Shown here: positions 1 through 8,923 of the stretch, in pieces
Layout: the number at the start of each line of letters is the position of its first letter
Position numbering within the stretch: the stretch's first letter is position 1
NCBI GenBank assembly: GCA_045655805.1
Contig: JAZOPZ010000022.1
Coordinates: 1 to 64,000, forward strand
Reading direction: 5' to 3'
From: UBA11475 sp045655805
GTDB taxonomy: Bacteria > Bacillota > Clostridia > Christensenellales > Borkfalkiaceae
DNA: 64,000 nucleotides
Notes under the pieces: generated by a model
The model's input: only the letters and a program-made list of their open reading frames with translations
What the model was told of the DNA's origin: nothing
Databases searched by the model: none
Translations under genes and position numbers: made by a program

Positions 1-27
1 ATGGGAAAATAGGAAGTTGCCGCATCC
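1..27 (+). rRNA. rrf: 5S ribosomal RNA, 3' end (partial)
   Basis: The first bases (TGGGAAAATAGGAAGTTGCCG) look like the conserved 3' portion of bacterial 5S rRNA, where a GGGAA/GAGTAGG segment and a TGCCGC-like tail close helix I. The rest of the gene lies before the window. A tRNA gene follows within 40 bases, as expected for the end of an rRNA operon. The exact 3' end is uncertain by a few bases, and the call rests on pattern memory, not on a covariance model. Confidence 0.6.
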
Positions 28-63
28 AAGAAAGAAGGCTTTCCCAAGAGGAGAGCCTTTAAT

Positions 64-139
64 TGCCTCTTAGCTCAGCAGGTAGAGCCCGCGGCTGTTA
101 ACCGCGTTGTCGTCAGTTCGAGTCTGACAGAGGCAGCCA
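64..139 (+). tRNA. tRNA-Asn (GTT anticodon)
   Basis: A full cloverleaf can be folded. The acceptor stem TGCCTCT (64-70) pairs with AGAGGCA (129-135), and the D stem is GCTC/GAGC. The anticodon stem CGCGG (90-94) pairs with CCGCG (102-106) around the loop CTGTTAA with anticodon GTT at 97-99. The T stem GTCAG/CTGAC encloses TTCGAGT. The discriminator base is G136, typical of tRNA-Asn, and CCA is encoded at 137-139. The gene sits directly after the 5S rRNA and is probably cotranscribed with it. Confidence 0.95.
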
Positions 140-143
140 CACA

Positions 144-184
144 CAAGGTCAAATTTGTCTAGGACAGTTTGACCTTGTTTTTTT
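144..184 (+). terminator. Intrinsic terminator of the rRNA/tRNA-Asn operon
   Basis: CAAGGTCAAA (144-153) pairs with TTTGACCTTG (168-177), followed by a run of seven T. This closes the rRNA/tRNA transcript before the defence island. Confidence 0.85.
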
Positions 185-600
185 GCAATTTTAGGGCTTT
201 TTTAGCCCTTTTTTCTTTATTTTGATTATTTTTTAAATTGCGAAATCAAAATTAGAGATTTGAAAAGTCTTAAAACGCTAAGACTTTTTATTTCTTATTA
301 CGAAACAACAAGAAATAAAACATATTGCCCCTGTGGGATTTGAACATAAAAACAGCAGTTAACGTCAACATTTTTATTGATTTTTTATAAGGTGCGCCGT
401 TGTAAAAATTAAAGGTTCAAATCTAGATGTGGTGAGCGTTTTTCTTAAATTACACAAATGTGTAAAATTCAAATAAGCGTATCTATACAAATGTGTTATT
501 AGTGGATTTAAGAACTAGGTTATAATTTTATGATAGACACATTACATTGTTCCGTTAATTCAATTTTAGGAACATTTATTATATAAAAACCTCAAAACTA
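185..600. other. Gene-free AT-rich stretch with tRNA T-arm-like debris
   Basis: No credible gene is seen here. GATTTGAAC at 337-345 and its exact inverse GTTCAAATC at 415-423 both resemble the T-arm core of tRNAs. They are embedded in GGGATTTGAAC and GGTTCAAATCTAG contexts, in opposite orientation and without the rest of a cloverleaf. They may be decayed tRNA ends left by past integrations next to tRNA-Asn, or chance. Confidence 0.35.
450..465. promoter_or_regulatory. 16-base palindrome upstream of the Fic gene
   Basis: TTACACA-AA-TGTGTAA is a perfect dyad. A half-site-like copy (TACAAATGTGTTA) follows near 486-499. The position, well upstream of the fic promoter, suits a regulator or recombinase binding site. 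No protein partner can be assigned. Confidence 0.35.
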
Positions 601-601
601 C

Positions 602-665
602 TTGACATTATTCCTAAAATACATTATGCTTATAATAGGAAATTTGTAATTGTTTCAAGGAGGTG
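602..665 (+). promoter_or_regulatory. Promoter and strong RBS of the Fic gene
   Basis: TTGACA at 602-607 and TATGCT at 625-630 are separated by 17 bases. A second -10-like TATAAT lies at 631-636. The ribosome binding site AAGGAGGTG at 657-665 is near-perfect and fixes the start at 671. Confidence 0.65.
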
Positions 666-670
666 CTTGA

Positions 671-1573
671 ATGGAATATATAAAAGTTTCTCAAGCAGCG
701 GAAAAATGGGGAATATCCTCACGTAGAGTTAGAATTTTATGTGCTGAAGGGAAAATAGATGGTGTTATTCGCAAGGGTAAACTTTATATGATTCCTGAAA
801 ACGCAACAAAACCTAAGGATGGAAGATTCTCTAAAAATAGCATATTTGACGAAATAGAATACAAGAGAGAAAGACTTAATTCTATGCGTCCACTTACTAG
901 CGGGGAATTAAATCGTCTAAGACAAGAGTTTATGATTGAATTTACGTATCACTCTAATGCTATTGAAGGAAACACGTTAACACTTCAAGAAACGGCGATT
1001 GTCCTTGAGGGAATGACTGTAGACCAAAAACCATTGAAAGACCATCTTGAAGCAGTAGGACATCGTGATGCTTTTTTATACGTAAGAGATATCGCCACTA
1101 AGGAAGTTCCTTTAAATGAGTCAACGATTAAAGACATTCATTCGCTTGTTTTAATGAATCAACCTGAAGATAAGGGCGTATATCGTCGTATTTATGTGCG
1201 CATTGTAGGTGCATATACCGAGCCAGTTGCTCCTTATTTAATTGAGCCTAAAATCAAAGAACTTCTTGAGAGAAATGAAGAGCGTAAAAAAACCATGAAT
1301 ATTATAGAGCGTATTGCTTTATTTCATCTTGAATTTGAAGGCATTCACCCATTCATTGACGGTAACGGAAGAACCGGACGTTTGATACTAAATCTTGAGT
1401 TGATTAGAAACGGCTACCCTGCAATCAACGTTAAATTCTCTGACCGTAAGCGTTATTATGAGGCGTTTGATTCGTTTTATCGTGATAACAACGCTAAACC
1501 AATGATTAATCTCATAGCAGAATACGTTAGCGAACGTTATGATGATTATTTTAGGATTTTAGAGAACGAGTAA
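671..1573 (+). CDS. Fic domain protein with N-terminal HTH
   Basis: This is a Fic-fold enzyme, a family that mostly transfers AMP from ATP to a hydroxyl group of a target protein. Residues 1-50 look like a MerR/excisionase-type helix-turn-helix (VSQAAEKWGISSRRVR). The catalytic motif HPFIDGNGRTGR (about residues 225-236) matches HxFx(D/E)GNGRxxR, with all key residues present. SNAIEGN near residue 95 matches the inhibitory (S/T)xxxE(G/N) helix in the same chain, so the protein should be self-inhibited until activated. It has its own promoter and lies 150 bases before the methylase-DISARM run. Proteins of this layout often occur in defence islands. Target and trigger are unknown. Confidence 0.9.
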   Translation: MEYIKVSQAAEKWGISSRRVRILCAEGKIDGVIRKGKLYMIPENATKPKDGRFSKNSIFDEIEYKRERLNSMRPLTSGELNRLRQEFMIEFTYHSNAIEGNTLTLQETAIVLEGMTVDQKPLKDHLEAVGHRDAFLYVRDIATKEVPLNESTIKDIHSLVLMNQPEDKGVYRRIYVRIVGAYTEPVAPYLIEPKIKELLERNEERKKTMNIIERIALFHLEFEGIHPFIDGNGRTGRLILNLELIRNGYPAINVKFSDRKRYYEAFDSFYRDNNAKPMINLIAEYVSERYDDYFRILENE

Positions 1574-1637
1574 GCAAATGCGTGATTTTAATAAAAATTC
1601 TTAAAAAAAGAAAAAGTATCAAATTAAAAATTAATTT

Positions 1638-1669
1638 TTGAAAACATGACAGGCGTTGTCATATATACT
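1638..1669 (+). promoter_or_regulatory. Candidate promoter/operator of the defence operon
   Basis: The perfect inverted repeat ATGACA-GGCGT-TGTCAT (1646-1662) sits between a -35-like TTGAAA (1638-1643) and -10-like TATATA/TATACT (1662-1669). A dyad inside the spacer would let a bound protein block transcription. Autoregulation by the C5 methylase or another operon product is possible but only inferred. Confidence 0.5.
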
Positions 1670-1722
1670 ATGCTAAAATCAAAGTGATTTTAGCAAAAAG
1701 TCTAAAAAGGAAAACATTTGAG

Positions 1723-2961
1723 ATGAATTATATAGACTTGTTTGCTGGTGCGGGCGGATTATCAGAAGGCTTTTTACAAAATGGATTTTCTCCGTTAGCT
1801 CATATAGAAATGAATTCAGATGCTTGCTATACGTTAAGAACTCGCATTTGTTATCATTACTTAAAAAAGCAAAATAAATTGAGTTTTTACAATAAGTATT
1901 TACGTGGACAAATTACAAGAGAAAAATTGTACAGTCTTGTTCCTGAAGAGTTGTTAAATTCAGTTATAAATGAAAAAATGTCTGATGAAACAATGCGTGG
2001 TATTTTTGAAAAGGTAGATGTTCTTGTTGGAAAGAAAGAAGTAGACATTATAATAGGTGGTCCACCTTGTCAGGCATATTCACTTGTCGGTAGAGCGGTA
2101 AAAGAAGATAAAATGCAAGGGGATGAGCGAAATTATTTGTATAGACTGTATTGCAGATTTTTGAAACGCTATCAACCCAAAATGTTTGTGTTTGAAAACG
2201 TGCCAGGCTTATTAACCGCAAATAAAGGTCAACATTTTGCGAACCTAAAGAAGTATTTAGCGCGTGTTGGATATAAAATCGAGTGTAAAGAACTGAATGC
2301 TAAAAATTTTGGAGTGTTACAAAACAGAAGGAGAATAATTATTATTGGTTGGAAGACTGAGTTTGACGGAAAATATAAATATCCACAATTTGAAGAAATA
2401 AAGCACTCATATAAGGTTGAGGACTTATTAGAGGATTTGCCGGAAATTCAAGCAGGGGAAGAAAGCAAAGAGTATAAATGCAAGCTGTCTAAATATCTTA
2501 CTGAATTTGGTATTCGTGCGAAGAACGACGTTTTAACTTACCACGTAGCGCGCCCTCATATTCAAAGAGATAAGGAAATTTATAAAAGAGTTATAGACGC
2601 CTGGAATGATGGGCACAAAAGGTTAAAATACGTGGATTTACCAAGTGAATTACGTACTCATAAAAACGTAACGTCGTTTTTAGATAGGTTTAAGATAGTT
2701 GAGTGGGATACGCCGACCTGCCACACAATGATGGCGCATATTTCAAAAGACGGGCACTATTTTATACATCCTGACAAAACGCAAGCGCGTTCTATAACGG
2801 TGCGCGAGGCGGCAAGAATACAATCTTTTCCAGATAATTATTACTTTGAAGGTAGTAGAACGACGGCGTTTACCCAAATAGGTAATGCAGTGCCACCATT
2901 AATGTCAAAAGCTATTGCTGAAGGCATAAAAAGAATTATAGAGGAGAAATACAATGACTAA
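1723..2961 (+). CDS. drmMII: DNA cytosine-C5 methyltransferase, DISARM DrmMII-like
   Basis: A C5-cytosine DNA methylase that transfers a methyl group from SAM to cytosine in a specific site. The motifs occur in family order: DLFAGAGG (I, about residues 4-11), GPPCQAYS with the catalytic Cys near 119 (IV), FENV (VI, near 160), QNRRR (VIII, near 200) and GNAVPP near 387 (X). The start at ATG 1723 gives the usual N-terminus just before motif I. A GTG at 1684 would add 13 residues but has no better RBS. It is the first gene of the defence run and overlaps the next gene by 8 bases. In class 2 DISARM such a methylase marks host DNA. That role is inferred here from the neighbours, because drmE, its usual class 2 companion, is absent. 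Confidence 0.88.
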   Translation: MNYIDLFAGAGGLSEGFLQNGFSPLAHIEMNSDACYTLRTRICYHYLKKQNKLSFYNKYLRGQITREKLYSLVPEELLNSVINEKMSDETMRGIFEKVDVLVGKKEVDIIIGGPPCQAYSLVGRAVKEDKMQGDERNYLYRLYCRFLKRYQPKMFVFENVPGLLTANKGQHFANLKKYLARVGYKIECKELNAKNFGVLQNRRRIIIIGWKTEFDGKYKYPQFEEIKHSYKVEDLLEDLPEIQAGEESKEYKCKLSKYLTEFGIRAKNDVLTYHVARPHIQRDKEIYKRVIDAWNDGHKRLKYVDLPSELRTHKNVTSFLDRFKIVEWDTPTCHTMMAHISKDGHYFIHPDKTQARSITVREAARIQSFPDNYYFEGSRTTAFTQIGNAVPPLMSKAIAEGIKRIIEEKYND

Positions 2962-5029
2962 TTATACATTTAAGCCACGAGCACAGTTACTATTACAATT
3001 AGGGGAGCAGTTGATAAAAAACGAAAGCGTTGCATTGATAGAGTTAATAAAAAATGCATATGATGCTGATGCGGATATAGTGGAAGTAGAAATGAATGAT
3101 ATAAATTCTCCAATGCTCGGAGAAATTATTATTAAAGACGACGGGTTTGGCATGTCTAAAGATACTATTGAAAATATATGGTTGGAACCTGGCAATACTC
3201 ACAAAAAAGACATGATAAAACAAGGAAAACGTACGCCCAAAGGAAGATTGCCTATTGGAGAAAAGGGAATTGGAAGATTTGGCGTTCATAAATTAGGGAA
3301 TGAAATAATTTTGGTTACAAGAGCAAAAAATTTATCAGAAATTGTAGTGGAAATGGATTGGGATAAATTCGTTGATGCCCAATATTTGAATGATGTAAAT
3401 ATAAAAATAATAGAAAGGCAGCCTGAAGTATTTATTGGTGATGAAACGGGTACTTTGATAATAATAAAAAAGTTAAGACAAGTATGGAAATATGCGGCAT
3501 TTAAGCAAATTTGCCGAGCAATTAACAACCTAAATTCGCCTTTTGAACAAAAAAATAGATTTGAGGTAAAGTTGTCTTGCAATTTAGAGGGCTGGGAAAA
3601 TGATGTTATTACTTTTGAGAAAATAAAAGATTATGCATTATTTCATTTTACAGCATCAATTAATAGGATTGGGCAAATTTCATATGAATATAATTTTCGT
3701 CCTTTTCCTGAAATGAAAAACATAGATTCACGTTCCTACATTGGTAAAGAGATTGCTGTTAATTCAAAAAATGAGAATATAGTGAGTCTAGATGAAAACG
3801 GTAATCCTCAATATAGAATAGGCGATTTTACTTTTGAAATGTTTGCATTTGATAGAGATGCTGAAACGATAAAAAAATTTGTTTTAAAAGATAAGAAATC
3901 TTTTAAAGAGTATCTAGATGAAAATGGTGGTATATATGTTTTTAGAGAAGGTTTGCGTATATATGATTACGGTGAGAAAGGAAATGATTGGTTGCAATTA
4001 GATATTAAAAGAGTAAATAGACCCGGAGAAACATTAAGTAATAATATTGTTTTGGGTGCAGTGCAATTAAAACGAGAAGAAAGCGTTGATTTGATTGAAA
4101 AAGCAAACAGAGAAGGGTTTATTGAAAATGCTGCGTTTGAAACTTTAAAAAGATTATTAGAGAGATGCATAGAGTTGTTTTTAGCTGAAAGAAATATTGA
4201 TAAAGAAAAATATAGGAGTTTGAAACCAACTCAAGAACCATTATTGTCAGAGCTTGCCAAATTAAAAGAAATTATTGAAAAGAGTAACGCTACTGACGAT
4301 GAGAAAAAAATAATGACAAAATATGTTGGCATTATCGATAAAGAATATGATTATATCAAAACAATTACATTAACAACAGCAAGCGCCGGATTAACATATG
4401 GTGTAGTTATTCATGAAATCGAAAAAATAATCAAGGAATTGGTTGCTGAGGTTCATGATAATGCCGGATTATTTAGTGTGAAAGATAAAATAATGCATCT
4501 GTCTGACACCATAGAAAATTATGCTAATTTGTTAAGAAAAAGAGAAACAAGTGATAATAGATTACTTTCCATTGTCAAGCGTGCAACTGCAAATTGCGCT
4601 TATAGGTTTAAGGCTCATAAATTAACCTGCGAAATTAAAGATGAAACTTTTATAAATGACACAGTAAATTGTTCTATTAATTTAATTATAGGAAGTATAA
4701 TGAATTTATTTGACAATTCGATATGGTGGCTTGAACATGCTGGGCGGGAAGAAAAGCAAATTAAAGTTGCTTTAAGCAGGTATTTAGAGGGGTACAAAAC
4801 TTTAATTATTGTGGATAACGGAACGGGATTTACTATAGCTCCTGAAGATGCAATAAAGCCGTTTGTTTCTAAAAAGCCAGGTGGAATGGGAGTTGGTTTA
4901 AATTTAATAAACGAAATTATGGACACTCATAACGGACAATTAGTATTTCCTTCTATTGATGAAGTTTCCGATGTGAATTTTGGCGAATTTAAACCTAAGG
5001 CTATTGTAGGTCTAGCGTTTAAAGAATAA
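2954..5029 (+). CDS. Double-GHKL ATPase, MORC/Hsp90-like N-domain plus histidine-kinase-like C-domain
   Basis: The 691-residue protein has two Bergerat-fold ATP sites. The first shows an N-box (ELIKNAYDAD, about 29-38), G1 (DDGFGM, near 61) and G2 (GEKGIGRFG, near 103), the pattern of Hsp90/MutL/MORC ATPases. The second, near the C-terminus, has NLFDNS (near 583), DNGTGF (near 619) and GMGVGLNLI (near 645), as in sensor kinases. An H-box-like helix with HEIEKIIKEL lies near residue 486. No membrane segment or signal peptide is seen, so it is a soluble candidate sensor kinase. It overlaps the methylase by 8 bases, and 20 bases later comes a receiver-domain gene, which strongly suggests a kinase-receiver pair within the defence operon. 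The exact family name is not certain. Confidence 0.8.
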   Translation: MTNYTFKPRAQLLLQLGEQLIKNESVALIELIKNAYDADADIVEVEMNDINSPMLGEIIIKDDGFGMSKDTIENIWLEPGNTHKKDMIKQGKRTPKGRLPIGEKGIGRFGVHKLGNEIILVTRAKNLSEIVVEMDWDKFVDAQYLNDVNIKIIERQPEVFIGDETGTLIIIKKLRQVWKYAAFKQICRAINNLNSPFEQKNRFEVKLSCNLEGWENDVITFEKIKDYALFHFTASINRIGQISYEYNFRPFPEMKNIDSRSYIGKEIAVNSKNENIVSLDENGNPQYRIGDFTFEMFAFDRDAETIKKFVLKDKKSFKEYLDENGGIYVFREGLRIYDYGEKGNDWLQLDIKRVNRPGETLSNNIVLGAVQLKREESVDLIEKANREGFIENAAFETLKRLLERCIELFLAERNIDKEKYRSLKPTQEPLLSELAKLKEIIEKSNATDDEKKIMTKYVGIIDKEYDYIKTITLTTASAGLTYGVVIHEIEKIIKELVAEVHDNAGLFSVKDKIMHLSDTIENYANLLRKRETSDNRLLSIVKRATANCAYRFKAHKLTCEIKDETFINDTVNCSINLIIGSIMNLFDNSIWWLEHAGREEKQIKVALSRYLEGYKTLIIVDNGTGFTIAPEDAIKPFVSKKPGGMGVGLNLINEIMDTHNGQLVFPSIDEVSDVNFGEFKPKAIVGLAFKE

Positions 5030-5049
5030 TTGCGAGGGACTTACGAAAG

Positions 5050-6267
5050 ATGTTAAATAGAGAATTGTTTCCACAGTACGGAAGAGTTGTTATTTTAGAT
5101 GACAAAATGGAAGAAGTGAAAGGATTAATTACGCTTTTATCTAAACAGTCCATTCCTTTTGTTTATCTTGATCATGTTCCAGAAGAATATGAAAATTATT
5201 CAGAGTTAGGGGTAAGAATTATTTTTTTGGACTTAGTTTTAGAGGGTGCAACTGATGAAAAAACAGTAAAATCAGTATTATACAAGAATTTAAATACGCT
5301 TATAAAAAAAGATAATGGGCCGTATATCATTGCGGTTTGGAGCACGCAGAAAGAACATTATCAACAACAAATAGAGGAATTAAAAGATGAGCTAAATTGT
5401 TCGCCGGAAAAAATTATTTATTTAGACAAAACTCCTTTCAAGGAATTTAAGGATGAATTGTACGATTGTTTAGAGAAAAGTTTTCAAGAGGTTTTTAAGG
5501 ATTGCTCATTATTAAGTTTTATTTCATTATGGGAAAATTCGATTAACAGCAGCGCAATTCAAGTAACATCAAAATTTAACGAGATTCTTCCAAAGGGGAA
5601 ACGGAAAGCCAGTATTTATGTTGCGAATTTAGCAAGAATGATGCTAGCAAGTACAATTAAAAAAGATACTTCTAATGAGAGTAAGATGTCGGCGGCATAT
5701 GAAGGGTTAAATTTACTTTTAAACAAAGAAGCTAATCATATGAATGCAAAAATTGCTAAAAGTGCTTCTGAGATAATTACGATTTTGCCTACAGAAATAA
5801 AAGTAGATGAAATTGAGGCAAACACATTGTTGTGGATTGGCGATAAGTATCTTTATAACGCCCCTAAAAATGTTTATTTAAGCGAAAAGATTTTTTGTGC
5901 ATCAATGTTTAAATACAACGACACTTCTGATGACTCAAATATAATTATTGAAATCGATATTACAAATAAATGTACATATTTTCAGGATAAAACGAAAAGT
6001 TCTGGGCATCAATTTGTTTATGGTATTTTATTTGATGCGAACAAATTTGATAAGAAGGAGTCAAATTCATACTTGCTAAAGGTAGGAACTATTTTTTATA
6101 AAGGGGAAAAGAAGGTCTTTATAGTTTATTTAGGAGAAGTTATTAATAAAACCGAAGAAGAGATTGTAAATGAAAAAGCAATTTTTTCTATATCAGACGA
6201 AGTGTATACTGAAATTAAAGCGAGTCTTGGAAATCTTTATTCAAAAAGTGGCAAAATTGAATTTTAA
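5050..6267 (+). CDS. Receiver-domain protein, partner of the double-GHKL ATPase
   Basis: The N-terminal half has the receiver-domain signature. Acidic pair LDD lies near residue 16, a likely phosphoacceptor Asp in IIFLDLVLEG near 61, a Ser/Thr position in AVWSTQ near 97, and a Lys in IYLDKTPF near 125. The remaining 270 residues are not recognised and carry no HTH that I can see, so it is not an ordinary transcriptional response regulator. It resembles the receiver proteins that accompany MORC/HATPase genes in bacterial conflict systems. Phosphotransfer from the upstream ATPase is inferred. It lies 20 bases after that gene and 17 before drmD. Confidence 0.7.
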   Translation: MLNRELFPQYGRVVILDDKMEEVKGLITLLSKQSIPFVYLDHVPEEYENYSELGVRIIFLDLVLEGATDEKTVKSVLYKNLNTLIKKDNGPYIIAVWSTQKEHYQQQIEELKDELNCSPEKIIYLDKTPFKEFKDELYDCLEKSFQEVFKDCSLLSFISLWENSINSSAIQVTSKFNEILPKGKRKASIYVANLARMMLASTIKKDTSNESKMSAAYEGLNLLLNKEANHMNAKIAKSASEIITILPTEIKVDEIEANTLLWIGDKYLYNAPKNVYLSEKIFCASMFKYNDTSDDSNIIIEIDITNKCTYFQDKTKSSGHQFVYGILFDANKFDKKESNSYLLKVGTIFYKGEKKVFIVYLGEVINKTEEEIVNEKAIFSISDEVYTEIKASLGNLYSKSGKIEF

Positions 6268-6284
6268 CTAAAGCGAGGATACGA

Positions 6285-8912
6285 ATGAGCAACCTGTTAA
6301 TTCAACAGTACGGAAAGTACAAAAGACAGCATCTTGACGAAAACCCATATAGTTGTTTATTGGATACGTCAATTGATATCAATCCACACCAAGTGGATGC
6401 ATTTTGTGCTGCCGTAAAATCGTTGAAAACGGGTGGAATAATTTTGGCTGACGAGGTTGGTCTTGGTAAAACGATAGAGGCTGGGCTTGTAATAAAATAC
6501 GTTATTAAAACTGGCGCAAAAAAGATTTTAATTACATTGCCTGCGTCACTTAGAAAACAATGGGAAGTAGAACTTTTAGAAAAATTTGATTTTCCAGCAG
6601 ACTCTATAAAAATATTGGATAGACAAGCCATAAATTTTGACCCGATAGGCATTGTTGATCATTGGTTAAAAGATTCTAAAAAGTTAAGCATTGCGATCAC
6701 GTCCTATGATTTTTCGTCAAAACTGATGAAGAAATACCCCAGCGTAAAATGGGATTTTGTTGTTATTGATGAAGCGCATAATATGCGTAACATTTTCCAC
6801 GGAACAAAGAGAGCAAAAAGACTATACGAGCAAACACATAATATTCCTAAAATTTTGCTTACAGCAACGCCATTGCAAAACAATTTGAGCGATTTGCACG
6901 GATTGGTATCTTTTATAGACCCTAGAATTTTTGGAACGGAAAAAGCCTTTAATAAACAGTATAGGGAAGATTATAATTACGCGGAATTAAAGCAAAATCT
7001 TTCGCCTGTATTATATAGAACATTACGAAAAGACGTTAGCAAATATATGCAGTTTGCTAACCGTGTTAGTCGCACTTTTGACTTTGAATTAAGTTATGAC
7101 GAAGTTGCGTTATATATGAGAGTTAACAAATTCTTAAAGCGTGACTATTTGTATTCGTTGCCGACGGCAAATAGAAACTTATTAACACTTGTTATCCGAA
7201 AGTTGCTGGCGTCGTCAAGCTTTGCGCTTATTGAAACGTTTGAAGTTATTTTAGAAAGATTGCAAAAATTACTTGAAGGAACAAAGTCTAAAGATGCTCA
7301 GGAAGGCTTTGAACTTTTCTGGAATTATCTTGACGATGATTACGACGAAGATGCAGAAGAAGAGGAAGACGCCGACGTTGTTTTCCAAAAACAACAAATT
7401 CAAGAAGAAATTGACGAAGTAAAAGCAATTATTGAAAATGCTGAAAAAATAAAAACAAATGCTAAAATCAAGGCATTAAAACAAGCAATTGAAGCGGCGT
7501 TTGATATGCAACGGGAAAAGGGTATAGCAGAAAAGGTTGTAATATTTACCGAATCAAAGCGTACGCAAAAATACGTTGCCAAAGAACTGATTGCGAGCGG
7601 TATTGACGAAGAAGATATAGTTCTTTTTAATGGCGAAAATACTGATGCAAGAACCAAAGAAATTTATAGGGCGTACCAGGTTAAAAACTTTGGTAAAACC
7701 AACTACGGTCCAGCAGTAGAAAGAAAACACGCTATTGTTGACTATTTTGAACACAATGCCAAAATCTTGATTTTGACAGATGCAGGTAGTGAAGGTTTGA
7801 ATTTGCAGTTCTGTAATACGGTGATTAATTATGACCTTCCCTGGAACCCGATGAAGATAGAGCAGCGTATTGGTCGTTGTCACCGTTACGGTCAGAAAAA
7901 CGACGTTGTTGCAATTAACTTGCTTAATACTGGTAATGCGGCAGATATGCGAGTTTATGAAATTCTTTCTAAAAAGTTTGAGTTATTCGATGGCGTATTC
8001 GGTTCTTCGGATATAGCACTTGGTATATTAGAGTCTGGCATAAACTTTGAGCAAGAAATTTTAGCGATTTATCAAAACTGCAATACGGCGGCGGAAATTA
8101 GGCGAGAATTTGATAAGTTGGATAGAAAACTTGATGCAAAACGCAATAAAAAGGCAAGGGAATTAAGAGATATACTTTTGTCTAAAACAAGTGAACAAAA
8201 ATGCGCTGACCTTGATGCGATTAAGATAGACATTGATAAATATTTGCGTCAGGAAGAATATTGGCGTGGAGTGGAAGACGAAGACTTAGGTCTTCCTACA
8301 ATGAATGTTTGGAAAACGCCAAATTGGGGAGAAGAGATTTTAGGTGCACACGGGTGGTTGTTTGTCGGTGCTTTGTGCGATAATACAAAATTGCTGTTTC
8401 CCGTGTTACTGCTTTGTGATGAGCAGGGCAGATACGTTGATTTTGACGAAGATGACCTATTACCGTCGTTAGAGCAAATTGACGATACAGAAATTTTTAG
8501 TCACAGGTTGACGGCTGACGAACAAAAGTTGGTTAACGGCGTTTATGATAAACTCTTAAAAGAAATGATGGGTAGGTATAACGCCGAAAATCAGCAATAC
8601 ATAGCATATCAACGCCAAAAACTTGAAAACTGGGCAAAAGTCCAGGAAGAACAGTTGATGATAACGATTGGTGAAGTCACAGAAGAAGCCAATGAAATAA
8701 TGCGCCAAGCGGAAGCGTCTAAAAACTTTTATGAGAAGGTTGATTTAAGAAAGAAAGCGGACGAAAAACTTAAGCAAGCGAAAAAAATGATAGATGGCTA
8801 TCATCAAAAAGTGTCACAAATACACGAAGAAGTTGAAAAAGAAATTGAAGAGTTTGAAAAGCATTTAATAGTAAATCCTATTTTGCTTTTCAAGATTGTA
8901 CTAAAGTTTTAA
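6285..8912 (+). CDS. drmD: SNF2-family helicase/translocase, DISARM DrmD
   Basis: An SNF2-type double-stranded DNA translocase of 875 residues. Walker A is DEVGLGKT (about 55-62), DEAH is VVIDEAH near 160, motif III is LLTATPLQNN, and the C-terminal motifs are GSEGLNL near 501 and QRIGRCHRYGQ. An acidic and coiled-coil insertion (residues about 345-390) separates the two RecA lobes, and a long coiled coil closes the protein. In class 1 DISARM this type of helicase (DrmD) accompanies an adenine methylase and DrmABC. Here the methylase follows one gene later, supporting the assignment. DNA-dependent ATPase activity is family knowledge; a specific role is inferred. Confidence 0.85.
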   Translation: MSNLLIQQYGKYKRQHLDENPYSCLLDTSIDINPHQVDAFCAAVKSLKTGGIILADEVGLGKTIEAGLVIKYVIKTGAKKILITLPASLRKQWEVELLEKFDFPADSIKILDRQAINFDPIGIVDHWLKDSKKLSIAITSYDFSSKLMKKYPSVKWDFVVIDEAHNMRNIFHGTKRAKRLYEQTHNIPKILLTATPLQNNLSDLHGLVSFIDPRIFGTEKAFNKQYREDYNYAELKQNLSPVLYRTLRKDVSKYMQFANRVSRTFDFELSYDEVALYMRVNKFLKRDYLYSLPTANRNLLTLVIRKLLASSSFALIETFEVILERLQKLLEGTKSKDAQEGFELFWNYLDDDYDEDAEEEEDADVVFQKQQIQEEIDEVKAIIENAEKIKTNAKIKALKQAIEAAFDMQREKGIAEKVVIFTESKRTQKYVAKELIASGIDEEDIVLFNGENTDARTKEIYRAYQVKNFGKTNYGPAVERKHAIVDYFEHNAKILILTDAGSEGLNLQFCNTVINYDLPWNPMKIEQRIGRCHRYGQKNDVVAINLLNTGNAADMRVYEILSKKFELFDGVFGSSDIALGILESGINFEQEILAIYQNCNTAAEIRREFDKLDRKLDAKRNKKARELRDILLSKTSEQKCADLDAIKIDIDKYLRQEEYWRGVEDEDLGLPTMNVWKTPNWGEEILGAHGWLFVGALCDNTKLLFPVLLLCDEQGRYVDFDEDDLLPSLEQIDDTEIFSHRLTADEQKLVNGVYDKLLKEMMGRYNAENQQYIAYQRQKLENWAKVQEEQLMITIGEVTEEANEIMRQAEASKNFYEKVDLRKKADEKLKQAKKMIDGYHQKVSQIHEEVEKEIEEFEKHLIVNPILLFKIVLKF

Positions 8913-8923
8913 GGAGAAAACAA

